Below are positions 16,976-25,493 of a DNA stretch of 32,819 nt, in pieces. The notes beneath the pieces are model-generated. The model was not told where the DNA came from. It worked only from the letters and a program-made list of their open reading frames with translations, and did not search any database. A program made the position numbers and the translations under genes. Source of the stretch: Clostridium sp. (GTDB taxonomy: Bacteria; Bacillota; Clostridia; Clostridiales; Clostridiaceae); NCBI RefSeq assembly GCF_029258205.1, contig NZ_JARHZJ010000069.1, forward strand, positions 1-32,819, given 5' to 3'. Positions within the stretch are counted from its first letter, which is position 1. Each line of letters opens with the position of its first letter.

Positions 16976-17242
16976 AAAGTTTATTAAACACCTTAAAACC
17001 TTATCATAAATATTTGCATAAATCAATGGTATGTTATATTTAAATGTATTAACATAAATATGTTCTTTATATTTTACTCCAAATTAAGTAAATTTATTTC
17101 ACTAATTTTCTATTTATTTTTTATATGATATCTTTAAAATATCAATAGTTAAAGTTTATGAAAAATTCTAATATAAATTAACAAATTATTTATCTATACA
17201 TGAAAAACCAGATTAATTAGCCATTATAGTTTCATTATTTAT
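16976..17242. other. Spacer upstream of the riboswitch
   Basis: About 265 bp holding the mntP promoter on the minus strand; TTGATT and TATGAT near 17000-17030 are candidates but their spacing is poor. No gene seen. Confidence 0.35.
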
Positions 17243-17291
17243 GAAAAAAAGATAGAGATAAATTTATTAAAGAATAAATTTATCTCTATCT
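17243..17291 (-). terminator. Terminator of the small Cys/His protein gene
   Basis: A perfect 19-bp stem, 17250-17268 with 17273-17291, around an AAAG loop. Read leftwards it is followed by seven Ts. It lies 40 bp beyond the stop codon at 17331. Confidence 0.85.
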
Positions 17292-17330
17292 CTACATAAC
17301 CTACTTTAACATTTAGGTTTTTTAGCTTAA

Positions 17331-17504
17331 TTATTTTCCACAACATTTTTCATGGCATTTAAATTTATTAGCCATTTTTTCTTCTTCTTCTTTTCTTACT
17401 TCAACCATTTTTTCTTCTTCTTTTCTTACTTCAGCCATTTTTTCTTTTTCTATTTTCATTGTGTATTCTGAATCACAATGACTTATTCTATGATGTTTTG
17501 ACAT
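17331..17504 (-). CDS. 57-residue Cys/His protein with tandem EKM-EVRKEEE repeats
   Basis: An ATG at 17504 opens 57 codons to TAA at 17331; AAGGAG lies about 10 nt upstream and a dedicated terminator follows. The N-terminus is MSKHHRISHCDSEY (three His, one Cys). The middle is a highly charged helix made of two near-identical units, EKMAEVRKEE and EKMVEVRKEE, plus a partial third (EEKMAN). The C-terminus is FKCHEKCCGK (three Cys, one His). The Cys/His clusters at both ends suggest metal binding, with the repeats as a helical spacer. The DNA repeats correspond to about 30 bp units. No family is recognised. It lies upstream of the manganese riboswitch of mntP on the same strand but is separated by its own terminator. 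Confidence 0.7.
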   Translation of the reverse strand: MSKHHRISHCDSEYTMKIEKEKMAEVRKEEEKMVEVRKEEEEKMANKFKCHEKCCGK

Positions 17505-17794
17505 ATAACGTCTCTCCTTATTTTTTATTACACAGATAAATGTTTTTATATTAAAGACATGGAATTAAAAAATCACCTTATCTTTAACTATATGTTACTC
17601 TGAAATTAATTTTTTGTAAAAATTAATAAAATCTCATTTAGTATGATTTTAAGTTAAAATTTATTGTTTTACCTAATACTCAATATATTTTCTATATATT
17701 AATCCATATACCATACTATTTTAAAAAATACCGCAAAATAATAATAATTATAATAAAATACTTAATATTTTATTATAATTATTCTCTTTAAATC
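17505..17794. other. Spacer without visible gene
   Basis: About 290 bp, AT-rich, presumably the promoter of the 57-residue protein gene. Nothing else seen. Confidence 0.4.
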
Positions 17795-17842
17795 ATAAAA
17801 AAATTAAGAAATTTATAGTCATAAACTATAAACTTCTTAATT
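17795..17842 (-). terminator. Terminator of the lipoprotein gene
   Basis: AATTAAGAA-A-TTTATAGT (17802-17819) pairs with ACTATAAA-C-TTCTTAATT (17825-17842), 17 pairs with one mismatch. Read leftwards it ends in seven Ts. It is 137 bp beyond the stop codon. Confidence 0.7.
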
Positions 17843-17978
17843 AAAAATCTATATTTTACTCTAATTTTGTTTTATGTTCTGTTTTGATAGCTATTGATTT
17901 ATAGCCATTGATACACATACTTAAAGTTATATATAAAATCAACACATCCTTATTTTAAAATATTAAAAGTAAAACAAG

Positions 17979-18509
17979 TTAAATAGCATTCTTGTTTACA
18001 GTTATTATAGTTTCTTCTCCAACTTCTGAAAGCTTATACTGGTATCCATCCTTTTCCCATGAATAAACTTTAAAATCCCCATTTTCTTTATCCTTGCTAA
18101 CTTTTGGCTCACCTAATACCTTTTTTATATTTTCTAATATATTTTCTGGCTCTATACCTTTAAAGTGAACACTTACTACACTTACATTTTTTGAATCATC
18201 AAGCTCTAGTATTAAATTTGCATTATAATTAAACATTCTTGTAGAATAACTTGAAGAGACAATAACTTTCTTTCCCTCAATATCTTCTATTTTCTCACTT
18301 CCAACCCCCTTATTTTCTGAAACTTCATTGTAAGTTTTTCCTACGTAAGTCTTTAACTCATTAAAAGCACATTGATTTTCAACATTTTCTTGAACTTTTG
18401 AATCATTACTATTTATATTAGTCTTATTATTTGAACCAATACATCCAACTAGTGATATAACTAATAAAAAGGTTGTTAAAATAATAGCAACAATCTTTTT
18501 TCTATTCAT
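17979..18509 (-). CDS. Predicted lipoprotein of unknown function
   Basis: A 176-residue protein with a lipoprotein signal: basic MNRKK, a hydrophobic core, then the lipobox LVGC with the modified cysteine near residue 23. A Ser/Asn-rich linker follows and a small domain from about residue 45 (NELKTYVGKTYNEVSENKGVGSEKIED) to the end. That part has the look of SmpA/BamE- or YjgB-like folds that recur in Gram-positive lipoproteins, but I cannot name a family. GGTGGGAG lies 11 nt before the ATG; an AAGG directly abutting the ATG is too close to be the ribosome site. Monocistronic. Confidence 0.75.
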   Translation of the reverse strand: MNRKKIVAIILTTFLLVISLVGCIGSNNKTNINSNDSKVQENVENQCAFNELKTYVGKTYNEVSENKGVGSEKIEDIEGKKVIVSSSYSTRMFNYNANLILELDDSKNVSVVSVHFKGIEPENILENIKKVLGEPKVSKDKENGDFKVYSWEKDGYQYKLSEVGEETIITVNKNAI

Positions 18510-18582
18510 CCTTTTTTACTCTCCCACCTATTTTTTATATTCAAATGTATATGATTTGCATCTTCATCTAATTATATTACAG

Positions 18583-18620
18583 ATTTTAAAAATAAACATT
18601 ACAAAATTTATTTTTAAAAT
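18583..18620. terminator. AT-only hairpin downstream of the ABC operon
   Basis: ATTTTAAAAATAAA (18583-18596) and TTTATTTTTAAAAT (18607-18620) form a perfect 14-bp stem. It follows the stop codon at 18647 on the minus strand. Without G-C pairs it would be a weak terminator. Confidence 0.45.
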
Positions 18621-18646
18621 ATTTATTACACATATAATGATTAATA

Positions 18647-20503
18647 TTATGAAGCACTACTTTGCTCAAATTGGCTATTGTAAAGACTTGAATAGAATCC
18701 ACCTTTTTCTAGAAGCTCTTCATGGCTTCCTTGTTCAACTATATCTCCATCCTTCATAACAAGGATTAAGTCTGCATCACGGATAGTAGAGAGTCTATGA
18801 GCTATAATAAAACTTGTTCTTCCTTCCATAAGTTTTTCCATAGCTTTTTGGATTAAAAGTTCTGTACGAGTATCAACTGAACTTGTGGCCTCATCAAGTA
18901 TTAATAACTTAGGATCTTTTAAGAAAGCTCTGGCAATTGTTAAAAGCTGCTTTTGTCCTTGTGATATATTACTTGCTTCTTCATTTAAAATCATATTATA
19001 TCCATCTGGTAAAGTTTTTACGAAATGGTCAACATGAGCAGCCTTAGCCGCTTCCTTAACTTCTGCATCAGTTGCATCTAGTCTTCCATAACGTAAATTC
19101 TCCATTATAGTTCCATTGAATAACCATGTATCTTGAAGAACCATACCAAACAAGTTACGTAAATCAGCACGCTTAAAGTCTCTTATATCATGACCGTCAA
19201 TTTTAATACTTCCACTATTTATATCATAGAATCTCATTAATAATTTAACTATTGTAGTTTTACCTGCTCCTGTAGGTCCAACAATAGCTACCTTTTGGCC
19301 CTGTTTAACATCTACTGAGAAATCATTTATTATTATCTTATCTTTATTATATCCAAAATTAACATCTTTAAATTCAACTTCTCCTTTTATGTTTGAAGGA
19401 TCTACTGAATTAACTGGATCTTTAACTTCATTCTCTTCTTCTAAGAATTCAAATACTCTCTCAGCAGCAGCTGCTGTTGATTGCATTATATTTGCAACCT
19501 GAGCCATTTGAGATATTGGTTGGTTAAATGAACGGACATATTGTATAAATGCTTGTATATCACCCACTGTTATAATACTCTTAATTGTTAACCATCCACC
19601 AAGTATAGAAACCAAAACATATCCTAAGTTTCCTACAAAAGACATTATTGGCATCATCATACCTGATAAGAATTGAGATTTCCAAGCTGATTTATATAAA
19701 GTATTATTTAATTCATCAAAATCTTTAGTTGAAGCTTCTTCTCTATTGAAAGCTTTCATTATATTGTGTCCACCATAAACCTCTTCTACTTGACCATTAA
19801 GATGTCCTAAGTATTCTTGTTGAGCTTTAAAATATTTTTGAGATTTCTTAACAACTAAAGATATAAGAACCATTGAAACTGGAAGTATTATAAATGTTGC
19901 TAAAGTCATAATCCAACTTATTGAGAACATCATTATTAATACACCAATTAAAGTAACCACTGAAGTTATTATTTGTGATAAACTTTGATTTAAAGTTTGG
20001 TTCACTGTATCAACGTCATTTGTAATTCTTGATAAAACTTCTCCGTTTGTTCTTGTATCAAAATAATTAAGAGGTAGAGTATCCATTTTTTCTGATATTT
20101 GTTTTCTTAAATTATAAGAAACCTTTTGAGCTACTCCTGACATTATAAAAGATTGTATAATCCCAAATAATGCACTTACTAAATATAGCGCTACTAAAAT
20201 CATTGCTATATTACCAATGTATCCAAAATCTATAGAAGCATTTGGTACACCTGTTATCTTTTGAACTAAACCTTCAAATATTTTTGTAGTAGCTTTACCT
20301 AAAATCTTAGGTCCCACAATTGAGAAGGCAGCACTTCCTATAGCAAATAATATTACAATAGCTATATATAGGCTATAAGGTTTTAAATACTTCAAAAGTT
20401 TTTTCATTGTTCCTTTAAAATCTTTTGCTTTTTCAACAGCTCTTGGGCCACCACCCATTCTACCCATTGGGCCACCCATTCTGTCTTTTCTTTCTTTACT
20501 CAT
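18647..20503 (-). CDS. Heterodimeric ABC exporter subunit, catalytically competent half
   Basis: A 618-residue half-transporter: six membrane helices (about 40-340) and an ATPase domain (375-610). Walker A is GPTGAGKTT (409-417), Q-loop Gln457, Walker B LLILDE with catalytic Glu538, and switch His569. The signature is ISQGQ (513-517) instead of LSGGQ. That is the pattern of the competent subunit in BmrCD/TM287-288-type heterodimers, whose altered signature completes the partner's degenerate site. An unusual N-terminal Gly/Arg/Met-rich tail (about residues 8-20) precedes the first helix. Its ATG overlaps the stop of the upstream gene by 8 nt with AAGGAGGAG before it. Probable drug or lipid-like substrate export; the substrate is unknown. 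Confidence 0.9.
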   Translation of the reverse strand: MSKERKDRMGGPMGRMGGGPRAVEKAKDFKGTMKKLLKYLKPYSLYIAIVILFAIGSAAFSIVGPKILGKATTKIFEGLVQKITGVPNASIDFGYIGNIAMILVALYLVSALFGIIQSFIMSGVAQKVSYNLRKQISEKMDTLPLNYFDTRTNGEVLSRITNDVDTVNQTLNQSLSQIITSVVTLIGVLIMMFSISWIMTLATFIILPVSMVLISLVVKKSQKYFKAQQEYLGHLNGQVEEVYGGHNIMKAFNREEASTKDFDELNNTLYKSAWKSQFLSGMMMPIMSFVGNLGYVLVSILGGWLTIKSIITVGDIQAFIQYVRSFNQPISQMAQVANIMQSTAAAAERVFEFLEEENEVKDPVNSVDPSNIKGEVEFKDVNFGYNKDKIIINDFSVDVKQGQKVAIVGPTGAGKTTIVKLLMRFYDINSGSIKIDGHDIRDFKRADLRNLFGMVLQDTWLFNGTIMENLRYGRLDATDAEVKEAAKAAHVDHFVKTLPDGYNMILNEEASNISQGQKQLLTIARAFLKDPKLLILDEATSSVDTRTELLIQKAMEKLMEGRTSFIIAHRLSTIRDADLILVMKDGDIVEQGSHEELLEKGGFYSSLYNSQFEQSSAS

Positions 20504-22793
20504 TACTTAGCTCCTCCTTTGAAAGTTGAGATAAGGCTATTTGCTTATAAACCTCACAATTTTCTAGAAGTTCTTTATGAGTTCCCTTACCAACAATCTT
20601 ACCTTCATCAAGTACGATTATTTGATTAGCTCCCATAATTGTGCTTATTCTTTGTGCAACTATAAGCAGTGTGCTATGTGATGTTTTCTCATTAAGAGCT
20701 TTTCTAACAGCAGCATCTGTTTTAAAGTCAAGAGCTGAGAAACTATCATCAAAAATATATACATCAGGATTTTTTAATAAGGCTCTAGCAATTGAAAGTC
20801 TTTGTTTTTGTCCACCTGATACGTTAGTACCCCCTTGTGAAATTTCCTCTGCATATTTTAAAGCTTTAGTATTTATAAATTCAGAAGCTTGAGCAATATT
20901 TGCAGCCTCTTCTAATTCTTCTAAAAGTGCATCCTCATTACCATATTTTAAGTTACTTTCTATAGTACCTGAGAATAATATTCCTTTTTGAGGAACATAT
21001 CCTATTTTCTCTCTTAAATCATGTTGCGAAACTTTTCTTATATCTGTTCCATCAACTAAAATTTCACCTTCTGTAACATCATAGAAACGTGGTATTAAAT
21101 TAACTAAAGTAGATTTACCACTACCAGTTCCTCCAATAAAGGCAGTTGTTTCACCAGGCTTTGCAGTAAATGAAATATCTCTTAAAACATATTCCTCTGC
21201 ACCAGGGTACTTAAATGAAACATCTTTAAATTCAACATATCCTTTTTTATCTTTATTAAACTCATCATTCTTTTCAGGGTCTTTTATACTTTCATCAGTT
21301 CCTAAAACCTCAGCTATACGTTGACCTGAAACTGATGCTCTTGGAAGCATTACTGATACCATAGATATCATTAAGAATGCCATTATAATTTGCATTGTGT
21401 ACTGAATAAACGCCATCATATCCCCAACTTGCATAACTCCATCATTTACATTATGAGCACCAACCCATACTATAAGAATAGTTATAAGATTCATTATAAG
21501 CATCATAAGTGGCATCATTCCACCCATTATTCTACTAACAAAAAGATTTGTTCTAGTAAGTTCTTTATTTACTCCATCAAATTTATTCTCTTCATATTTT
21601 TCTGTATTAAAGGCACGAATTACTAGCATTCCTGTAAGTGATTCACGAGCTACTAGGTTAAGTTTATCAACAAGTTTTTGAATTAACTTGAATTTTGGAA
21701 TAGCAAGTCCAAATAAAACTATTACTAAAGAAAGTATAGCAGCTAGTGCTACAGCTATTATCCACGACATTCCAGTATCTGTTTTTACAACTCTAAAAAT
21801 ACCTCCTAGTCCTAAAATAGGTGCATAGAAAACTATTCTAAGAAGCATAACCATAAGAGTTTGTATTTGTTGAATATCATTTGTACTACGAGTTATAAGT
21901 GAAGCTGTTGAAAATCTATCAAATTCTGCATTTGAAAATCTAACAACTTTACTAAAAACTTTACTACGAAGATTTTTTCCAAATCCCGCTGCTACTCTTG
22001 CTGCTATTAATGTTACTGATACTGCTGCAATCATACTTCCAAAAGCTAAAAGAATCATTATTCCTCCAGTTTTAAGTATATATTGACTTTGTATCTTTTC
22101 TATATTCATACCTAAATCAGTATATTGAGCTTTAATAAAAGTAGCTGCTGTTTGAGTAATCATACTCTCTGGCATATTTTCAAATTTATCATTAATTTGC
22201 TTAAGCATATCATTCTTTTGTGACTCTTGCATATTCTTAATCATAAAGAATGGATCTTTATTAGCAGGCATTCCTTGAATTTGCTCTTTTCTTGGAGCAT
22301 TTGCTTCCATATTAGATTGGGAATTATTAGAAGTTCCTGTAAGAGCTGAATTTCCCACAAATCCTTGTAACCCCTTTTCTTCAATTCCACCTGAAACTAT
22401 TATTGCCTTCCCAATAATAGGATTTAGTTCATTAATTATCTCTTTATCCTTAGTATTTAATTTATAAATATTCTCTTTCTCTAAAGCTGGATAATCTTTT
22501 AAATATTCATCATAATCACTTTGAGGCAGAGTATCTTTATTTAACAACGTATAATTGCTTTCTACCTTTTCTTTTTCATCTTTGCTCATTAAAAGTATTA
22601 GTTTATCAAACTCTGATTTACTAATTACTTTTGGAACAGCATTTTCTATACCACCTTGCTGAATTCCTACATTGACTATATTTGACATGTAATCTGGTAA
22701 AGATAAATCAAACATTGCCTGAGCAAAAAGAAGTACTATAACAGCTAAAATTGATGCCGTAAATGGTTTTAAGTATTTAATTAGCTTTGACAT
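20496..22793 (-). CDS. Heterodimeric ABC exporter subunit with degenerate ATP site and large extracytoplasmic insert
   Basis: A 765-residue half-transporter, about 150 residues longer than its partner. The extra length lies between the first and second membrane helices (residues ~35-242): a polar, presumably extracytoplasmic domain. The ATPase domain has Walker A GGTGSGKST (554-562) and a perfect signature VSGGQ (658-662). However, the catalytic glutamate is Asp (FDD, 682-683) and the switch histidine is Gln714 (IVAQR). These changes mark the degenerate half of a heterodimeric exporter and fit the partner's altered signature exactly. It is the first gene of the operon, with a TTGACA/TAGAAT promoter inside an array of MarR-type operator words. 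Confidence 0.9.
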   Translation of the reverse strand: MSKLIKYLKPFTASILAVIVLLFAQAMFDLSLPDYMSNIVNVGIQQGGIENAVPKVISKSEFDKLILLMSKDEKEKVESNYTLLNKDTLPQSDYDEYLKDYPALEKENIYKLNTKDKEIINELNPIIGKAIIVSGGIEEKGLQGFVGNSALTGTSNNSQSNMEANAPRKEQIQGMPANKDPFFMIKNMQESQKNDMLKQINDKFENMPESMITQTAATFIKAQYTDLGMNIEKIQSQYILKTGGIMILLAFGSMIAAVSVTLIAARVAAGFGKNLRSKVFSKVVRFSNAEFDRFSTASLITRSTNDIQQIQTLMVMLLRIVFYAPILGLGGIFRVVKTDTGMSWIIAVALAAILSLVIVLFGLAIPKFKLIQKLVDKLNLVARESLTGMLVIRAFNTEKYEENKFDGVNKELTRTNLFVSRIMGGMMPLMMLIMNLITILIVWVGAHNVNDGVMQVGDMMAFIQYTMQIIMAFLMISMVSVMLPRASVSGQRIAEVLGTDESIKDPEKNDEFNKDKKGYVEFKDVSFKYPGAEEYVLRDISFTAKPGETTAFIGGTGSGKSTLVNLIPRFYDVTEGEILVDGTDIRKVSQHDLREKIGYVPQKGILFSGTIESNLKYGNEDALLEELEEAANIAQASEFINTKALKYAEEISQGGTNVSGGQKQRLSIARALLKNPDVYIFDDSFSALDFKTDAAVRKALNEKTSHSTLLIVAQRISTIMGANQIIVLDEGKIVGKGTHKELLENCEVYKQIALSQLSKEELSNE

Positions 22794-22832
22794 TTATTTA
22801 CCTCTTTTCTTTTTTTAATTTATAGCCTTATA

Positions 22833-22909
22833 AATAGTTATGTTTTAATAACTATTCTATGTCAATAACTATCCTATGTCAATAACTATTTTTAGTGTAT
22901 AATAGTTAT
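22833..22909. promoter_or_regulatory. Divergent promoter with five MarR-type operator half-sites
   Basis: The word AATAGTTAT occurs at 22833 and 22901, and its complement ATAACTATT-type form at 22847, 22864 and 22881. Two copies belong to a 16-bp direct repeat, CTATGTCAATAACTAT, at 22857-22872 and 22874-22889 (17-bp period). Leftward promoter: TTGACA at 22882-22877, 17 nt, TAGAAT at 22859-22854. Rightward -10: TATAAT at 22898-22903. Operator words overlap both promoters, so the regulator should control itself and the exporter. Confidence 0.7.
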
Positions 22910-23024
22910 ATATGGTTATAATACAACGTGTTTTACTACAATACTAAAAAATTTAAAAATTTATTCATTTATTATATTATATATCAACTAAAATTTATAA
23001 ACTTAATTACAATAGGAGGTAAAA

Positions 23025-23471
23025 ATGAATACCATAGAAAATTTAATAGGAGCTACTGAAGAACTTTACACATTATTATTATGCTTAAATAGAAAAGTAT
23101 TTAGTCATCATGATATTCTAAAAAAAATGTCTATCCCACCATCACATGCCAAGGTTATATTTCATTTACATTATGGTGGAGAAGCTTCTGTTTCAGAAAT
23201 AGCAAAAAAATTATCTATATCAAAGTCAAATATGACTCCAATTATAGATAAGCTTATTCAAGAAAATTTAGTTGAAAGATTTACAGATCCTGATGATAGA
23301 AGAATTATTAGAGTTAGAGTAACAGAAAAAGGAGATGAATTTTGTTTAAAACAAAGAGAAAAAACTAAAAAACATCTTGAAGAAAAAATATCATCACTTT
23401 CACCTGATGAGTTAGAGAGAGTAAAAGATTTGGCCAAAGAACTTAATTTCATCTTTTCTAAAATAGAATAA
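23025..23471 (+). CDS. MarR-family regulator of the adjacent ABC exporter
   Basis: A 148-residue winged-helix regulator. The recognition region is SVSEIAKKLSISKSNMTPIIDKL (about residues 55-78) and the wing is ERFTDPDDRRIIRVRVTEKG, with the DDRR signature of the MarR family. AGGAGG lies 5 nt before the ATG. It is divergent from the two-gene exporter and shares the operator array, which is the classical layout for ligand-relieved repression of a drug exporter. The ligand is unknown, but probably something the pump exports. Confidence 0.9.
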   Translation: MNTIENLIGATEELYTLLLCLNRKVFSHHDILKKMSIPPSHAKVIFHLHYGGEASVSEIAKKLSISKSNMTPIIDKLIQENLVERFTDPDDRRIIRVRVTEKGDEFCLKQREKTKKHLEEKISSLSPDELERVKDLAKELNFIFSKIE

Positions 23472-23484
23472 AATGATAAAAAAA

Positions 23485-23624
23485 CTGTATCAAAATATAA
23501 AAATAAAACTTACAAACATTATAAATAGAATATCTATATTCTCAATTTAGAATTTAAATCATTATCTAAATCTATTAATTCTTAAAATATGTTTGTAAGT
23601 TTTATAAAAAGTTATTTTGATAAA
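23485..23624. repeat. MITE-like inverted repeat, copy C (best preserved)
   Basis: The left end, CTGTATCAAAATATAAAAA then TAAAACTTACAAACAT (23485-23519), is repeated in reverse at the right end: GTTTATCAAAATA then TAAAACTTACAAACAT (23588-23624). The terminal 10 and inner 17 bases match perfectly, with a short indel between. The 140-bp element codes for nothing and lies between the MarR gene and the end of a broken HAD gene. It could fold into one long hairpin and may act as terminator. Confidence 0.6.
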
Positions 23625-23678
23625 CCTCATCATTTTTGATTATATTAAGCTTGGCTCTAATAAAGCCTTGTATATTCA

Positions 23679-24036
23679 TTAATTTAAAACATAACTTGTT
23701 TTCTGTCCTTCTAAAATAAAATTAATATTATGTTCAACACAATAATCAATAATTTCTTTTAACTTCTCTAATTTTATATCGTTATTAAGAATAACTTCAT
23801 TATTTAATTCTATATATGTTCCATTAGATGCTATATACCCATCTAACTCTAATTCTTTTAATCCATCATCAACAAAGTTCATTGGACGTCCTGTCTCAAG
23901 AATTGTTAAATATCCATTATCTTTTAATTTTTTAATTGCCTCTTTAGTTTTATTTGATGGTTTATATAATCCCTTACCACAATCAATTAATGTATCATCC
24001 ATATCAAAAAAATACTATTCCTTTCAAATTCTCCAT
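23679..24036 (-). pseudogene. Cof-type HAD hydrolase, frameshifted and truncated
   Basis: An ATG at 24036, with GAGGAGGG upstream, begins MENLKGIVFF. A run of seven Ts (24006-24012) then shifts the frame; with six Ts it would read FFDMDDTLIDCG, HAD motif I. The following 107-codon frame continues as a Cof-type phosphatase (TILETGRPMNFVDD, DGYIASNGTYIE) but stops at 23679, less than half of the usual 260-270 residues. If translation began at the ATG at 24002, the nucleophilic first Asp would be lost. The 3' end abuts the MITE-like element, which may have removed the rest. A sequencing error in the T-run cannot be excluded, but it would not repair the truncation. Confidence 0.75.
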
Positions 24037-24077
24037 AAGTTCCCTCCTCTTTTTTTATAGTTACTATACTATCATAC

Positions 24078-24175
24078 TCATTTATTTAAATCCATTGCAT
24101 CTAGAATACTCTTATTTTCATACAATTGCTCCATTTTATGTATTTTATTTTCAAAAACTCTTATTTCTTCCTAAA
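24078..24175 (-). pseudogene. Possible 3' remnant of a regulator-like gene
   Basis: Upstream of the HAD relic, about 30 codons read EEIRVFENKIHKMEQLYENK, then SILDAMDLNK and TGA. A charged coiled coil like this is typical of the C-terminus of MerR-type regulators. Nothing recognisable precedes it and a stop lies just upstream in frame. Low-confidence call. Confidence 0.25.
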
Positions 24176-24239
24176 TTCATATTACTAAAACTTCAATTTT
24201 CTAACGACAAATAGACCTTCACATCTTAAATAAAAAAAA

Positions 24240-24287
24240 GTGTAAAAGTCTGTGTCTTGTTAATTAACAACGCATATACTTTTACAC
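24240..24287. repeat. Hairpin with nested palindrome, possible IS256 relic end
   Basis: GTGTAAAAGT (24240-24249) pairs with ACTTTTACAC (24278-24287). Inside is the 14-bp palindrome TTGTTAATTAACAA (24257-24270). The GTGTAAAA word also occurs (minus strand) in the hairpin at 25369-25400, so the two may mark the ends of the IS256-family relic between them. It may also terminate transcription rightwards. Confidence 0.35.
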
Positions 24288-24290
24288 CTT

Positions 24291-24625
24291 TTAAAATGAA
24301 TATATTAGCAAACACTCTTATTTACCGTATAACAACTTAGAATTCATTAAAAATGTTATTCCACTTAATATATTCTATGGTGTAATGTGGTCAATTCTTT
24401 TTTCCAATCAAAAATCTTTAAGTATTATATAACACCTACATTACATTATTATTTATATTCGATTTTTAGATACTTTTCAATTTTATTTTAATAATATCTA
24501 TATGTACTAATCATTTATTAAATAGATTATATAATTGTCTATTCAATTACCTCGTTGAACCATTATTATAACTAGCTTTTAACGTTGTTTTTAATCGTTA
24601 CTTTTATCGTTACTTTATTTTTAAA
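24291..24625. other. Spacer, no gene seen
   Basis: About 335 bp. The only structure noticed is a short tandem repeat, ATCGTTACTTTT followed by ATCGTTACTTTA (near 24593-24616). It may be part of the neighbouring IS relic. Confidence 0.35.
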
Positions 24626-25302
24626 CTACTTTTTTTTATTATTTAGAAATATATCTTCTATTTCTTGTGGAATAGTTTTTTGTTTTTTTCACTATTTCCT
24701 AAAAATTCATCAATGTTTAGTATGTTCAATTTTTGAAATATATACTTAAAATCCAAATAAGTGCAAGCTAAATTGATAGGACTATTTCGATTCTCTCCAC
24801 GAATATTATTTCAAATTATAGTAAAATAGGATCCCAATTTGCTATTGGTGAAGTACATTTTTTCATCACTTGATCTGTAGCTAAATATAAAGATTTTCTT
24901 AGTAATTCATAGGTTGGAAATACGGTTCTTATCTTAGTAAATTTTCTTAGTTGTCTGTTAAACCATTCAAGTAAGTTTGTAGTATAAATCATTTTTCTTA
25001 TGCTACTTGAAAAATTAAAAAATGTGCTTAATTTATCCCAGTTAAAGTACCATGAATCTATGACACTATAATATTTATAATCCTATTTTTCTTTTACTAT
25101 ATCTAATTGAACTAATTCTAGTTCCACGCTTTCGGCTTTATAAACTAATTTTAAATCCTTAATAAACTCTTTCTTATCTTTGTAAGATAAATATTTGAAT
25201 AACATCTTTAAATAGTCTTTTCATTAGTCCATTCTTACCAACTAAATCTTTAACAGATTTACACTTCTTAATTTCTTATTGATAATTGATTTCTTTACTC
25301 AT
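24626..25302 (-). pseudogene. IS256-family (mutator-type) transposase relic with internal deletion
   Basis: An ATG at 25302 (AAGGTGG upstream) starts MSKEINYQ-stop-EIKKCKSVKDLVG, a typical IS256-family N-terminus. Several stops and frameshifts later, the family's C-terminal signature appears: SSIRKMIYTTNLLEWFNRQL, RKFTKIRTVFPTYELLRKSL and YLATDQVMKKCTSPIANWD, ending at TAG 24626. The total, about 225 codons against roughly 400 for an intact enzyme, means the central part with the catalytic Asp residues is deleted. It is inactive. It lies downstream of the LPXTG protein gene on the same strand. Confidence 0.8.
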
Positions 25303-25368
25303 TTGAAATCCACCTTAAAATATTAAGAATATTACTCCAAATTTTCAAAATAAGTATTCAAAAAACTA

Positions 25369-25400
25369 TAGGGAAATTTGTTTTTACACAAATTTCCCTA
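25369..25400 (-). terminator. Terminator downstream of the LPXTG protein gene
   Basis: TAGGGAAATTTGT (25369-25381) pairs perfectly with ACAAATTTCCCTA (25388-25400). Read leftwards the stem is followed by TAGTTTTTTG. It lies about 94 bp past the stop codon at 25494. It may originally have been an end of the IS256 relic. Confidence 0.7.
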
Positions 25401-25493
25401 CATTCTCTTCAAAATTTGAATAGCTTCTTTATATTATAATTTCTTATATCTATAAATATTTAAACCTATTTCTATCTTAACTTTTTTAAGTTA

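Noticed and set aside
23954-24214. 86-codon plus-strand frame
   Set aside because: Antisense to the broken HAD gene and its upstream region; no ribosome site and no protein-like features.
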